Shown piece after piece: positions 8,447-17,918 of a stretch of 64,000 nt of DNA (its first letter is position 1; each line of letters opens with the position of its first letter). The notes below the pieces were generated by a model. The model was not told the origin of the DNA. It made no database searches and worked only from the letters and a program-made list of their open reading frames with translations. The position numbers and the translations under genes were made by a program. Source of the stretch: Chlorobium sp. (GTDB taxonomy: Bacteria; Bacteroidota; Chlorobiia; Chlorobiales; Chlorobiaceae); NCBI GenBank assembly GCA_028277485.1, contig JANQGE010000030.1, positions 4,687-68,686 on the forward strand, given 5' to 3'.

Positions 8447-9412
8447 ATGCTCATCTATATAGCACGCCGTTTACTGGTTGCAATCCCTTTGGTATTCGGT
8501 GTCCTGACATTGACCTTTTTCATTATCCGGCTTGCTCCGGGTGATCCGGCAGCCCTGTTCATCCAGCCAGGGATAAGCCCGAAAGTGGCCGATCAGATTC
8601 GTGAGCAGTACGGATTAAATGATCCGTTGCTGATCCAGTACGTCAAATGGCTCGGCAGCGTACTTCAGGGGGATTTCGGCCGCAGCTTCAGCCGTGCCCA
8701 GCAACCTGTTTTCGACGTTATAGCACAGGCGCTGCCGGTTACCATAACCATCGCCCTGCTTACTCTTGCAGCCAACTTTATCCTGGGCATTTTCATAGGG
8801 GTGATCTCGGCGGTGAAGCAAAACAGTTATCTCGACAGGTTCCTGACAGTTGGCGCGCTTTTTTTCTACTCGATGCCGGAGTTCTGGTTCGCCCTGATGA
8901 TGATCATTGTTTTTGCGCTGAAACTGCAGATTTTCCCGGCATCGGGGCTGAACGAGGTGGGCGCTGAATCTTACGGCCCTTTCAGGTTTCTGCTGGACAG
9001 GTTGTGGCATCTTGTGCTGCCCGTAACGGTACTGAGCATCAATGGGGCGGCCGGCATAGCGCGTTATGTGCGGGGAAGCATGCTCGAAGTGATACGTCAG
9101 GACTATATCCGGACTGCCCGTGCGAAAGGCCTTCCTGAAAAAGTGGTGATTACCCGCCATGCCCTGCGCAACGCTCTTTTACCGGTTATTACCCTGATGG
9201 GCGGGTCATTGCCGTTTATATTCAGCGGAGCGTTGTTTATCGAAGTTATTTTTGCGTTTCCCGGGATGGGGCGTGTGACTGTTGAGGCCATTTTTGCCCG
9301 TGATTACCCGTTGATTATCGCGAATACTTTTGTATCCGGTACCTTGATCATTATCGGCAACCTCGTGGCAGATGTTCTGTATGCTGTCGTTGATCCGAGA
9401 ATCAAACTGTAG
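8447..9412 (+). CDS. ABC transporter permease, DppB/OppB family
   Basis: A 321-aa inner-membrane permease with six predicted helices. The N-terminal MLIYIARRLLVAIPLVFGVLTLTFFIIRLAPGDPA is characteristic of the OppB/DppB N-terminal domain, and the cytoplasmic EAA loop is ARAKGLPEKVVITRHALRNALLP. It should work with the lipoprotein just upstream to import peptides or a related ligand. OppC-type permease and OppD/F ATPases are not in the window; ruvB follows directly. The short gap before it carries two AAAAGTCAAA words of the same kind as the family B repeats. Confidence 0.9.
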   Translation: MLIYIARRLLVAIPLVFGVLTLTFFIIRLAPGDPAALFIQPGISPKVADQIREQYGLNDPLLIQYVKWLGSVLQGDFGRSFSRAQQPVFDVIAQALPVTITIALLTLAANFILGIFIGVISAVKQNSYLDRFLTVGALFFYSMPEFWFALMMIIVFALKLQIFPASGLNEVGAESYGPFRFLLDRLWHLVLPVTVLSINGAAGIARYVRGSMLEVIRQDYIRTARAKGLPEKVVITRHALRNALLPVITLMGGSLPFIFSGALFIEVIFAFPGMGRVTVEAIFARDYPLIIANTFVSGTLIIIGNLVADVLYAVVDPRIKL

Positions 9413-9445
9413 ACCGGATATGCAAACCCTTTTTCTGTCGTTGCC

Positions 9446-10477
9446 GTGCGTGAAGAACTGTTGAATACCCCTGCCGGTCCTGCCGAAGAGAAATTCGAGG
9501 AACAGATTCGTCCTCTTTCGCTCGGCGATTTTGCCGGGCAACCCCGGCTGACCGATAACCTGCGGGTGTTTATCGCAGCGGCAAGGAAGAGAGGAGAAGC
9601 CTTGGACCATGTGCTGTTTTCCGGCCCGCCGGGGCTGGGAAAGACAACGCTTGCGCATATTATCGCGGCGGAACTGGGGGGTGGAATAAGGGTGTCGTCC
9701 GGTCCGCTGCTCGATAAACCCGGAAACCTTGCAGGTATTCTTACGAGCCTCAACAAAGGCGATGTGTTGTTTATTGATGAGATTCACAGGCTCACGCCGG
9801 CGGTCGAGGAGTATCTTTATTCCGCCATGGAGGATTTTCGTATCGATATTCTTCTGGAAAGCGGCCCTTCGGCGCGTGCCGTGCAGCTGAAACTCGAGCC
9901 CTTTACGCTGGTCGGGGCAACAACCAGAGCGGGTATGCTGACATCGCCGCTACGCGCACGTTTCGGCATATCGAACCGTCTGGATTACTACTCTTCTGAT
10001 GTTCTGGAGCGTATTGTCGTCAGGACGGCAACGATACTCGGGGTTGTTATTGAGGGAAACGCCGCCGCTGAAATCGCCCGGCGTTCGCGGGGTACCCCCC
10101 GTATCGCGAATCGTCTTCTGAAGCGTGCCCGCGACTTTGCACAAGTCGATGATTCCTCGACCGTTACGACAGAACTTGCGAAGAAAACTCTTGCCGCACT
10201 TGAAATTGATGATGACGGTCTTGATGACATGGATAAAAAAATCATGCAGACCCTCATCGAAAAGTTCAACGGCGGACCGGTGGGTATATCTTCTCTTGCC
10301 GTCTCGGTAGGGGAAGAGCAGGATACGATAGCGGAGGTCTATGAACCATATCTTATCCAGGCTGGTTTTATTGCGCGGACTCCCAGAGGGAGGGTGGCGA
10401 CAAAAAACGCTTATGTGAAATTTACCGGTTCTTGTCCTGATTCGCGGGGTGACGGTCCGTTGTTTAAGGGGGAATAG
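9446..10477 (+). CDS. ruvB: Holliday junction branch migration ATPase RuvB
   Basis: RuvB is the AAA+ motor that drives Holliday junction migration with RuvA. The protein shows Walker A GPPGLGKTT, Walker B LFIDEIHR, sensor GATTRAG, the arginine-finger segment PLRARFG and the C-terminal winged helix with TPRGR. The likely start is GTG 9446 (MREELLNT); no ATG precedes the conserved region. The last 15 residues after AYVKF (GSCPDSRGDGPLFKGE) run past the usual end and are rich in the GGGGTGACGG-type bases of the flanking repeat words. RuvA and RuvC are elsewhere. Confidence 0.95.
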   Translation: MREELLNTPAGPAEEKFEEQIRPLSLGDFAGQPRLTDNLRVFIAAARKRGEALDHVLFSGPPGLGKTTLAHIIAAELGGGIRVSSGPLLDKPGNLAGILTSLNKGDVLFIDEIHRLTPAVEEYLYSAMEDFRIDILLESGPSARAVQLKLEPFTLVGATTRAGMLTSPLRARFGISNRLDYYSSDVLERIVVRTATILGVVIEGNAAAEIARRSRGTPRIANRLLKRARDFAQVDDSSTVTTELAKKTLAALEIDDDGLDDMDKKIMQTLIEKFNGGPVGISSLAVSVGEEQDTIAEVYEPYLIQAGFIARTPRGRVATKNAYVKFTGSCPDSRGDGPLFKGE

Positions 10478-10521
10478 GGAATAATCATGACACAGGTCAA
10501 CAGTTTTTTAGGCGAGATATT

Positions 10522-12219
10522 ATGAGCGCGCACACCCGTTATCTTTATTTTCTGTTGTTTCTTGCCGGTTTTATTCTCACCGGATGCACGGGTAGTGCAT
10601 CTGTCGGGAAAACAAGTCAGGTTCCAGCCGATTCTCTTGCCAATGCATCAAAAGACCTCTTTGTCAAAGGAGTCTTTTCTGCAGCCGGTGGAAATTATGC
10701 CGATGCTATAACACGGTACCGGGAAGTTCTGGCCGCGGAACCGGAAAACGCAGCTGTGCATTTTTCTCTTTCAAAAGCTTTCATTGCGATGTCGGAACCT
10801 GATTCCGCAAGATATCACGGAGAAAAAGCTGTTCTGTATAATCCGGTAAACAAATTTTACCGGCAACTGCTTGCCGGGATCTATTTCGATATGAAATCTT
10901 TCCGTGAAGCGGCCGTCCAGTTTGAACGGCTTGCTGAAACGGACCCTTCGGACACCCGAGCCCTTTTTTATCTTGCGCATGCATACCTTGGGGACGAAAT
11001 GCATGAACAAGCCCTGAAAACTTTTGCGCGTATTCTATTGCTTGATCCGACGAACGAAAAAGCTCTGGTTCAGTCGCTATGGCTGGAGCTCAAGTTGAAG
11101 CAATACGGTGGGGCAATTCACAGCCTGAAAAACCTGATAGAGCAGAGTGGCGGGAACGACAAACTGCAGCTCACACTCGGTGAACTGTATTCCCGGTCAG
11201 GCAAGCCCGACAAGGCCCAGGAGGTATTCAGGAAGATGGTTGGCGAAAAACCCTCATTTATTCCTGCCTGGATAGCGCTTTTTGAAACGCATATCGAGCA
11301 GGGTGAACAGGAGCTTTTTCTGAAAGAACTGCGGCGCTTTTATGCTATTGACGACATCAGCTTTTCCCGGAAAATTGAGCTGATAAAGCTTTTCATGTTT
11401 CGAGCGGAAAATGATGAGGGTTATAATGAGCCCGTCAACATCATGACGGAGGAACTGGCCGTGCGTTATCCGCAGAATGCTTCGGTCTATGTTCTCAGGG
11501 GCATGTTGCTGCTCGCTCGGAAAGATTTCCGTCAGGCAGGAGAGGATTTTCAGAAAGCTCTGGATCTTGATCCGCATGATATCTTTACATGGGAGGAGCT
11601 TGCCTCGGCCTATATGTCACAGGATCAGTACCATCATGTTTTTTATACCGTTTCGCAGGCCCAAAAAGCCACCGGCCGTTCATCGTTGCGGCTTGAAGTG
11701 TTTAAGGGATATGCGCTGTTTCGTTCAGGGGTTTACCTGAAATCGGCGGAAATCCTTGAGAACGCCCTTGCCTATGAGAAACAAGAAGGCTCGCCGTGGC
11801 TGCTTGTTCAGGCGCATATTACGCGTGCAATGGTCTATGACAAGCTGCATGAGCCAATGAAAAGCATAGACGCCTACCGGAAGGTTCTGGGGATTGATCC
11901 GGAAAATGCATTGGCTCTGAATAACCTGGCATATCTCTATGCTGAAAGAGGGGAAAATCTCGATGAGGCAATGGAATATGCTTTACAGGCAGTCGCAGCC
12001 GAACCTGAAAATCCGGTTTTTCTCGATACACTCGGATGGCTTTACTACAAGACAGGTGACTACCGGAAAGCCCGTGAGATTATAGAAAAGGCGCTGTCCA
12101 AAGAGCCCGGTGAACCTGAGATCTACGAACATCTGGCGGAGATCTACCGTTCGCTCGGCGAGGAAGCCAAAGCAAAGGAATACATCGATAAGGCACAGGA
12201 ACTCAGAAACGGAGAGTGA
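10522..12219 (+). CDS. TPR-repeat lipoprotein
   Basis: A 565-aa protein with signal peptide and lipobox LTGC (Cys at about 22), so it is exported and lipid-anchored. The mature part is built of tetratricopeptide repeats, for example GNYADAITRYREVLAAEPENAAVHFSL at about 60, DFRQAGEDFQKALDLDPHDI in the middle and YRKAREIIEKALSKEPGEPEIY near the C-terminus, which ends in a long basic helix. TPR lipoproteins of this sort act as scaffolds in outer-membrane or envelope assemblies; no specific partner is suggested by the neighbours ruvB and nifJ. The specific role is unknown. Confidence 0.85.
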   Translation: MSAHTRYLYFLLFLAGFILTGCTGSASVGKTSQVPADSLANASKDLFVKGVFSAAGGNYADAITRYREVLAAEPENAAVHFSLSKAFIAMSEPDSARYHGEKAVLYNPVNKFYRQLLAGIYFDMKSFREAAVQFERLAETDPSDTRALFYLAHAYLGDEMHEQALKTFARILLLDPTNEKALVQSLWLELKLKQYGGAIHSLKNLIEQSGGNDKLQLTLGELYSRSGKPDKAQEVFRKMVGEKPSFIPAWIALFETHIEQGEQELFLKELRRFYAIDDISFSRKIELIKLFMFRAENDEGYNEPVNIMTEELAVRYPQNASVYVLRGMLLLARKDFRQAGEDFQKALDLDPHDIFTWEELASAYMSQDQYHHVFYTVSQAQKATGRSSLRLEVFKGYALFRSGVYLKSAEILENALAYEKQEGSPWLLVQAHITRAMVYDKLHEPMKSIDAYRKVLGIDPENALALNNLAYLYAERGENLDEAMEYALQAVAAEPENPVFLDTLGWLYYKTGDYRKAREIIEKALSKEPGEPEIYEHLAEIYRSLGEEAKAKEYIDKAQELRNGE

Positions 12220-12256
12220 GAGTATAGAGGTGCCCATAAAGTATAGGCCCTATAAC

Positions 12257-12487
12257 CTGAATAATTCACCAAAGGAAGAAAAAAACTTAATCGGGAATCG
12301 GGGTCGGGATCGGGTTTCGGGGTCGAAAGGGAATCAGTTGGCAGTCGGCAGTATTCAGTAGGCAATATGCAGTAAAAAAAAGGAGTTAGGGAAAAGAAAA
12401 GATCGATTCCCGATCCCGATAGCGACGGCGAACCCCGAAAGAAGAACAGTCGGGAGTCGGGTGTTTGAACTCTCATGAATTATTCAG
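12257..12487. repeat. repeat family B, copy with inverted ends
   Basis: A 231-bp segment bounded by CTGAATAATTCA (12257-12268) and TGAATTATTCAG (12476-12487), perfect inverted repeats. Between them is a mosaic of words such as AATCGGGGTCGGGATCGGG, AGTTGGCAGTCGGCAGTA and GATAGCGACGGCGAACCCC. Read on the minus strand, the same words follow in the same order at 50.05-50.40 and 59.24-59.47 kb. A 13-bp scrap of family A (TATAGAGGTGCCC) precedes it at 12223-12235. Confidence 0.75.
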
Positions 12488-12491
12488 AGCA

Positions 12492-12527
12492 TAAAAAAAG
12501 GTGCATCGATATGTTCGACGCACCTTT
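12492..12527 (-). terminator. rho-independent terminator of nifJ
   Basis: On the minus strand AAAGGTGCGTCGA pairs with TCGATGCACCTTT across a seven-base loop and is followed by seven T. It is 62 bp after the nifJ stop. Confidence 0.85.
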
Positions 12528-12565
12528 GTGCAGTTTCAGGCTGCTTGTAAAATCCTGAGCTTAAT

Positions 12566-12658
12566 CGTTCCCGAATTTTCTTGCCAGATCAGGATGACTT
12601 TTCTTGGGCATACGGAAACGGTTTTCCATGTTCAGGAACTGTTTGATGGGAATTTTCG
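12566..12658. repeat. partial duplicate of nifJ 3' end (copy with internal deletion)
   Basis: The word CGTTCCCGAATTTTCTTG at 12566 recurs exactly 100 bp away at 12666. The next 75 bases (12584-12658) match 12753-12828 with about five differences. Compared with the longer unit, 69 bases (12684-12752) are missing here. The unit codes in another frame than the nifJ reading frame that enters it. Confidence 0.9.
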
Positions 12659-15600
12659 CCTGTCCCGTTCCCGAATTTTCTTGCTGCAAGATATTCGTAT
12701 GTCGCATAGCGCGCATCAACTTCCTGCTGGATTTCAACAAAGAACTTCTTTGCCAGATCAGGATGACTTTTCTTGAGCATACGGAAACGGTTTTCCATGT
12801 TCAGGAACTGTTCGACAGGAATTTTCGGCTTTCTTGAGTCCAGAATCAAGGGGTTTTTACCCTCTTTTCTCCTGTCGGGGTTGTAACGGTACAGCAGCCA
12901 GTGGCCGGAATCTACCGCGGCTTTTTGATGGTCCATGCCGACCGCCATGTCTATGCCGTGGGCGATGCAGTGCGAGTATGCAATGATGATGGACGGCCCG
13001 TCATATGCTTCGGCTTCAAGGAAAGCTTTCAACGACTGTTCATCCCTCGCTCCCATTGCAATACTTGCAACATAGGCTGTGCCGTAAGTCATGGAAATCA
13101 TGCCGAGATCCTTTTTCTGCAGAGGACGTCCTGCGGCTGCGAACTTGGCGACAGCGGCTTTCGGTGTGGCTTTGGATGACTGACCGCCGGTGTTTGAATA
13201 TACTTCGGTATCGAGTACCAGAAGGTTGACGTTTTTGTCACTTGCGGTCACATGGTCTACCCCTCCGTATCCTATGTCGTATGCCCAGCCGTCTCCGCCG
13301 ATACCCCAGACGCTTTTCTGGACAAGCATATCGGCTACTGCAAGCAGGTTTTTCGCTTCGGGGCGATGTATATTGACCAGCTTGTCTTTCAGGGTACGTA
13401 CTCTTTTACGCTGCTCGAAAATTTCAGGTTCCGTCCGCTGGGAAGCTTCGAGGATTTCGGTGACAAGGGTGTCACCGATTTCGGCAGAAAGGGTTTTTAC
13501 CAGTTCTTCTGCATACTCTTTCTGCTTGTCGATCGAAACCCGGAAGCCCATCGCGAATTCTGCCGTATCTTCGAACAGCGAGTTCGACCATGTCGGGCCG
13601 AGTCCTTCCGGATTCGTACAGAATGGTGTTGTCGGCATGTTGCCTCCATAGATAGAGCCGCAGCCTGTCGCGTTACCAAGTACGAGTCTGTCTCCGTAAA
13701 GCTGGGTCAGGAGCTTCACATAAGGTGTTTCGCCACAGCCCATGCATGCTCCGTTGAATTCGAACAGAGGCTGCTGCAGCTGCTGTTCCCTGATGAGACG
13801 TGTATTGATCTCTGAACGGTCGAATTCCGGAATATTGATAAAGTGGTTCCAGTTATCAATCTCATTTTCACGGAGAGGTTCCTGGAGGCTCATGTTCAGA
13901 GCACGGCGTTCAGGATTTTTCCTGTCGCTTCCCGGACAGATGTGGGCGCAGATTTCACAGCCCGTGCAGTCTTCGACCGCTACCTGGATGGTATACTTCA
14001 AACCTTTCCAACTCTTGCCTTTCGCATCGACATACTTGAACGTTTTCGGAGCATTTTCAAGATGTTCCGGGGCATAAGCCTTGCATCGGATAACGCCGTG
14101 CGGACACATCAAGGCACATTTTCCACACTGGGTACAAATATCCGATTCCCAGACCGGCACTTTTTCGGCAAGGTTTCGTTTTTCGAATTTTGTCGTGCCT
14201 ACCGGAAAAGTACCGTCAACAGGCATCTGGCTTACGGGGATATCGTCTCCTTCGCCCGAGATGATTTTAGCCAGGGTGTTGCAGACAAATTCCGGTGCTT
14301 CACCGAAAATCGGCGGACGCATGGCTTTTTCGCTGCTGACGACTGATCCGATTTTCACCTCGTGAAGGTTCGAAACGGAGTTTTCAACAGCCTGAATGTT
14401 CTGAGCGACGATATCACTCCCTTTACGGCCGTAAGTGTCCCTGATCGATTGCTTGATCTTGTCAAGGGCCTCCTCGCGGGGCAGGATGCCGGAAATAGCA
14501 AAGAAACAGGCCTGCATGATCGTGTTGATGCGCTGGCCCATGTGGCTTTCCTCGGCAACCTTGTAGGCATCGATAGTATAAAGCTTTGCTTTTTTGTTTA
14601 TCAGATGTTCCTGAACAAGTTTAGGCAAGTGGTCCCAAAGCTCGTCGGGTGAGTAATGAGAGTTCACCAGAAGCGTACCGCCTTCCTTGAGGTTTTTGAC
14701 AAGGTCGATGGACTCGAGGAATATCCAGTGATGGCAGCCGATAAAACGGGCCGTCGATATCTTGTATGTTGACCGGATTGGCTTTGCGCCGAATCTAAGG
14801 TGCGATACGGTAATTGACCCGGCTTTCTTCGAGTCGAAGACAAAATAGCCCTGCGCGTAGTTATCGGTGTTTTCACCGATGATCTTGATCGTGTTCTGGT
14901 TCGCGCCCACCGTACCGTCTGCCCCAAGACCATAGAACATCGCCCGAAAAACATCGTCTCCCTCGATGCATATGTTCTTGTCATAATCCAGGCTGCTGTG
15001 TGTCACATCGTCGGTAATGCCGACCGTGAAGTGATTTTTCGGCTCATCCTGTGCAAGGTTGTCGAAGACAGCCATGACCATGGCAGGGGTGAACTCTTTG
15101 GACGAAAGGCCGTACCTGCCCCCGATGATCCTGGGGTGGCCCTCTTCCATAACTTCCTGAATGGCGTTGACCACGTCGAGGTAAAGCGGTTCACCGGCGC
15201 TTCCGGGTTCTTTCATGCGGTCGAGTGCCGCTATGGATTTCACGGTCGGAGGAAGTGCCTGAACGAATCGTTTAACATCGAATGGCCGGAAAAGTCTTAC
15301 TTTGATAAGCCCGACTTTGTCTCCCTGCTTGTTCAGATACTCAACCGTTTCAAGCGCGGCTTCAGCGCCCGACCCCATCATGACTATGACGCGCTCAGCG
15401 TCAGGAGCCCCGTAGTACTGGTAAAGCCTGTATTCGCGTCCGGTCATCTTTGCGAATTTGTCCATCTGTTTTTCAACGACATCAGGGCAGGCCAGATAAT
15501 AGGGATTGACGGTTTCGCGTCCCTGGAAGTAGACGTCAGGATTCTGCGAAGTGCCGCGGATGATAGGCACATCGGGCGACATGCGGCGGTTTCTGTGAGC

Positions 15601-16203
15601 GGTGACAAACTCGTCATCGATCATACTTTTGATCTGATCGTCTGAAAGTACCTCGATCTTGGTGATTTCATGCGATGTTCTGAATCCGTCGAAAAAGTGC
15701 AGAAACGGAACACGTGACTCAAGTGTCGATGCTTCGGCAATCAGCCCCAGATCCATTACTTCTTGTCCGGAGCATGAGGAAAGCAGCGCAAAACCGGTTC
15801 CACGCACCGACATCACATCTCCATGATCGCCGAAGATCGAAAGTGCCTGGCAAGCAAGGGAGCGTGCCGAGACGTGAATGGTACAGGGAGTCAGCTCGCC
15901 TGCAATTTTATACATCGTTGGAATCATGAGAAGCAGGCCCTGTGCCGCGGTAAAGGTAGTCGTCAAAGCGCCCGTCTGAACTGCGCCGTGAAGCGCAGCG
16001 GCGGCACCGGCCTCACTCTGCATTTCATCCACAACAGGAACACTGCCCCACACATTCGGAAGCCCTTCGGATGCCCATGCATCAGAATACTCACCCATGT
16101 TTGAGGATGGTGTGATAGGATATATTGAAATAACCTCGTTTGTTCTGTAGGCAACATGAGCCAATGCTTCATTGCCTTCCATTGTTTTATAAATCCGACT
16201 CAT
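12589..16203 (-). CDS. nifJ: pyruvate:ferredoxin (flavodoxin) oxidoreductase / pyruvate synthase
   Basis: A single-chain 1204-aa PFOR. In green sulfur bacteria this enzyme runs as pyruvate synthase, carboxylating acetyl-CoA with reduced ferredoxin in the reverse TCA cycle. Domains in order: pyrimidine domain starting MSRIYKTMEGNEALAHVAYR, the gamma region, two ferredoxin-type 4Fe-4S motifs (CTQCGKCALMCPHG and CTGCEICAHICPG at about 690-770), and the TPP domain with GACMGCGETPYVK, ATGCGSIYGG and GDGWAYDIGYGG. The C-terminal 22 residues (about GTGENSHQTVPEHG onward) are not family-like: they are an out-of-frame reading of a duplicated piece of the gene's own end. Convergent with the TPR gene; divergent from rlmB. 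Confidence 0.96.
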   Translation of the reverse strand: MSRIYKTMEGNEALAHVAYRTNEVISIYPITPSSNMGEYSDAWASEGLPNVWGSVPVVDEMQSEAGAAAALHGAVQTGALTTTFTAAQGLLLMIPTMYKIAGELTPCTIHVSARSLACQALSIFGDHGDVMSVRGTGFALLSSCSGQEVMDLGLIAEASTLESRVPFLHFFDGFRTSHEITKIEVLSDDQIKSMIDDEFVTAHRNRRMSPDVPIIRGTSQNPDVYFQGRETVNPYYLACPDVVEKQMDKFAKMTGREYRLYQYYGAPDAERVIVMMGSGAEAALETVEYLNKQGDKVGLIKVRLFRPFDVKRFVQALPPTVKSIAALDRMKEPGSAGEPLYLDVVNAIQEVMEEGHPRIIGGRYGLSSKEFTPAMVMAVFDNLAQDEPKNHFTVGITDDVTHSSLDYDKNICIEGDDVFRAMFYGLGADGTVGANQNTIKIIGENTDNYAQGYFVFDSKKAGSITVSHLRFGAKPIRSTYKISTARFIGCHHWIFLESIDLVKNLKEGGTLLVNSHYSPDELWDHLPKLVQEHLINKKAKLYTIDAYKVAEESHMGQRINTIMQACFFAISGILPREEALDKIKQSIRDTYGRKGSDIVAQNIQAVENSVSNLHEVKIGSVVSSEKAMRPPIFGEAPEFVCNTLAKIISGEGDDIPVSQMPVDGTFPVGTTKFEKRNLAEKVPVWESDICTQCGKCALMCPHGVIRCKAYAPEHLENAPKTFKYVDAKGKSWKGLKYTIQVAVEDCTGCEICAHICPGSDRKNPERRALNMSLQEPLRENEIDNWNHFINIPEFDRSEINTRLIREQQLQQPLFEFNGACMGCGETPYVKLLTQLYGDRLVLGNATGCGSIYGGNMPTTPFCTNPEGLGPTWSNSLFEDTAEFAMGFRVSIDKQKEYAEELVKTLSAEIGDTLVTEILEASQRTEPEIFEQRKRVRTLKDKLVNIHRPEAKNLLAVADMLVQKSVWGIGGDGWAYDIGYGGVDHVTASDKNVNLLVLDTEVYSNTGGQSSKATPKAAVAKFAAAGRPLQKKDLGMISMTYGTAYVASIAMGARDEQSLKAFLEAEAYDGPSIIIAYSHCIAHGIDMAVGMDHQKAAVDSGHWLLYRYNPDRRKEGKNPLILDSRKPKIPVEQFLNMENRFRMLKKSHPDLAKKFFVEIQQEVDARYATYEYLAARKFGNGTGENSHQTVPEHGKPFPYAQEKSS

Positions 16204-16396
16204 TGTATTAAATAGTAAAAAAACAAGTTAACGTTTACTGGAATAAATAAAGTTGCTGCATGTGATATGTCGGGTCAGGAAGAAAGAGTAAAGAGCAGTA
16301 GCGGGATGTGTTGTGTCTTTCTTCAAAACAAACAAGATATTAAAAAAACCGATATACGCCAATTTATTTACATTTGGGTATGGCAGGTTTCCGTGC

Positions 16397-17191
16397 ATGA
16401 AACCGCCGGAGAAGAGAGGTGCAAAATCGGGATCGGGTGAATTGCTTTTTGATGTTGTCATGGATAAAGTTGTTTACGGGAGAAATGCGGTTCTTGAGCT
16501 TCTTGCATCAGACCCGGAAAAGATCGAAAAGATCTACATGCAGTTCAACACCGGGCATAACAAGCTCAAGGAGATTCTCATTACGGCCAAACGGTCCAGG
16601 ATTCCGGTAGGGAAAGCGCGTCTTGAAAAGCTGGGTGAGATGGCGGGAACCACCAAGCATCAGGGGGTTTGTGCGCTCATAAGCTCGGTACGGTACTACC
16701 GGCTTGAAGATATTCTTCAGAAGCCTCGGAATACAAATCCCCTGATTGTCATCCTGCCCGGTTTAAACGACCCGCACAATGTCGGGGCTATTATCCGTAC
16801 TGCCGAAGCGGTTGCCGCCGATGCTGTCGTACTGACAGGAAGCAAGGGAGCACCCGTCAGCGCGGCTGTTCATAAAGCTTCGGCAGGGGCTGTCTCACAT
16901 ATCCGGCTTTGCAAGGTGAGAAATCTTGCAGCATGTCTCAGGATGCTCCGGGAAAAAAGCTTTCAGGTCGTTGCCGCAGATATGCACGCGGAGAAAAATT
17001 ATACCGATATTGATTTCAGGCTCCCGTCAGCGCTGGTTATGGGCAGTGAAGGGAAGGGCATCGAACCTCAAAGCCGCGAACAATGTGATTTCCTTGTCCG
17101 TATTCCTATGGCTGGTTGTGTGGAGTCTCTTAATGTGAGTGTTTCGGCGGGGGTGTTGTTGTACGAGGCGATGCGCCAACGGTTGGGGTAA
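16397..17191 (+). CDS. rlmB: 23S rRNA 2'-O-methyltransferase, RlmB/TrmH (SPOUT) family
   Basis: The protein has an N-terminal substrate-binding domain beginning VYGRNAVLELL and the three SPOUT motifs: NDPHNVGAIIRTAEA, LVMGSEGKGI and IPMAGCVESLNVSVSAGVLLYEA, which form the trefoil knot binding SAM. The family methylates the 2'-OH of a guanosine (G2251 in E. coli 23S rRNA) or of tRNA position 18; RlmB is the better fit from the N-terminal domain. ATG 16397 is chosen; ATG 16460 (MDKVVYGRN) is also reasonable and would be nearer the family start. The stop TAA is directly abutted by a family A repeat. Confidence 0.88.
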   Translation: MKPPEKRGAKSGSGELLFDVVMDKVVYGRNAVLELLASDPEKIEKIYMQFNTGHNKLKEILITAKRSRIPVGKARLEKLGEMAGTTKHQGVCALISSVRYYRLEDILQKPRNTNPLIVILPGLNDPHNVGAIIRTAEAVAADAVVLTGSKGAPVSAAVHKASAGAVSHIRLCKVRNLAACLRMLREKSFQVVAADMHAEKNYTDIDFRLPSALVMGSEGKGIEPQSREQCDFLVRIPMAGCVESLNVSVSAGVLLYEAMRQRLG

Positions 17192-17331
17192 GGTGTCTCG
17201 AAAAACCTGCTGCGACTTCCAATAGCTTCGCTGAACGGTGCTCGGAATCCTCATGTACTCTGTGTACACTCCGGTTCCTGCGCTCCGTTCGTCTCGCTCT
17301 CGAAACTCTCGCGACGGTTTTTCAAGACACC
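17192..17331. repeat. interspersed repeat family A, diverged subfamily copy
   Basis: A 140-bp element with ends GGTGTCTCGAAAAACCTGC and CGGTTTTTCAAGACACC, inverted to each other. The interior matches family A (GCTTCGCTGAACGGTGCTCG, ATGTACTCTGTGTACAC, GCTCCGTTCGTCTCG), so only the ends have changed. It starts at the base after the rlmB stop. The rest of the gap to gcvH (17332-17529) shows no gene; TTGATTTTTTATTGATCC before gcvH may hold its promoter. Confidence 0.85.
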
Positions 17332-17529
17332 AATCCGGTTTCTCTGCTGGTTAAAAATGTCGATCTTTTCAGGTTGTGAACACTCCTTGACCTTGAACAA
17401 GGATCCTCATTTCTTTCAGCAGTTCAACAGGTTGCCGGCCGCCGCTCCATCTTTTCCCGGATGCAAAAAAATATTACCTTGATTTTTTATTGATCCATTG
17501 TACACGGAACATTTTAACCGCTTACTACC

Positions 17530-17910
17530 ATGAACTTTCCTGATGACCTTCGTTACACCAATGACCATGAATGGGTTAAAGTGCTCGAAGACGGTACGGT
17601 GCGCATAGGAATCACCGACTTTGCGCAGTCAGAGCTTGGTGATATTGTTTTTGTTGAAACAAAGCCGGTCGGCACCTCCCTGAAACAACATGAGGTTTTC
17701 GGTACCGTTGAAGCGGTGAAAACCGTCGCGGACCTTTTTGCGCCGGTTGACGGAAAGATTGCCGAAGTCAATGAAGCCCTCGATGCTGCCGAAATTGTTA
17801 ACAGCAGTCCTTACGAAAAGGGGTGGATGGTTGTAATCAGCATGGACGATCCGGAGCAGTTAAATGCACTGATGACCGCCGGGGAGTACAAACAGAATAT
17901 AGGGGAGTAA
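17530..17910 (+). CDS. gcvH: glycine cleavage system H protein
   Basis: The 126-aa lipoyl carrier shuttles the aminomethyl group between the P, T and L proteins. The lipoylation Lys is K64 in FGTVEAVKTVADLFAP; the N-terminus LRYTNDHEWVKV and the C-terminal GWMVVISMDDP are both typical. The ATG at 17530 is supported by the family N-terminus. The gene ends 8 bp before gcvPA, so the two are surely co-transcribed. GcvT and GcvPB genes are not adjacent. Confidence 0.96.
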   Translation: MNFPDDLRYTNDHEWVKVLEDGTVRIGITDFAQSELGDIVFVETKPVGTSLKQHEVFGTVEAVKTVADLFAPVDGKIAEVNEALDAAEIVNSSPYEKGWMVVISMDDPEQLNALMTAGEYKQNIGE

Positions 17911-17918
17911 CACCTGCC

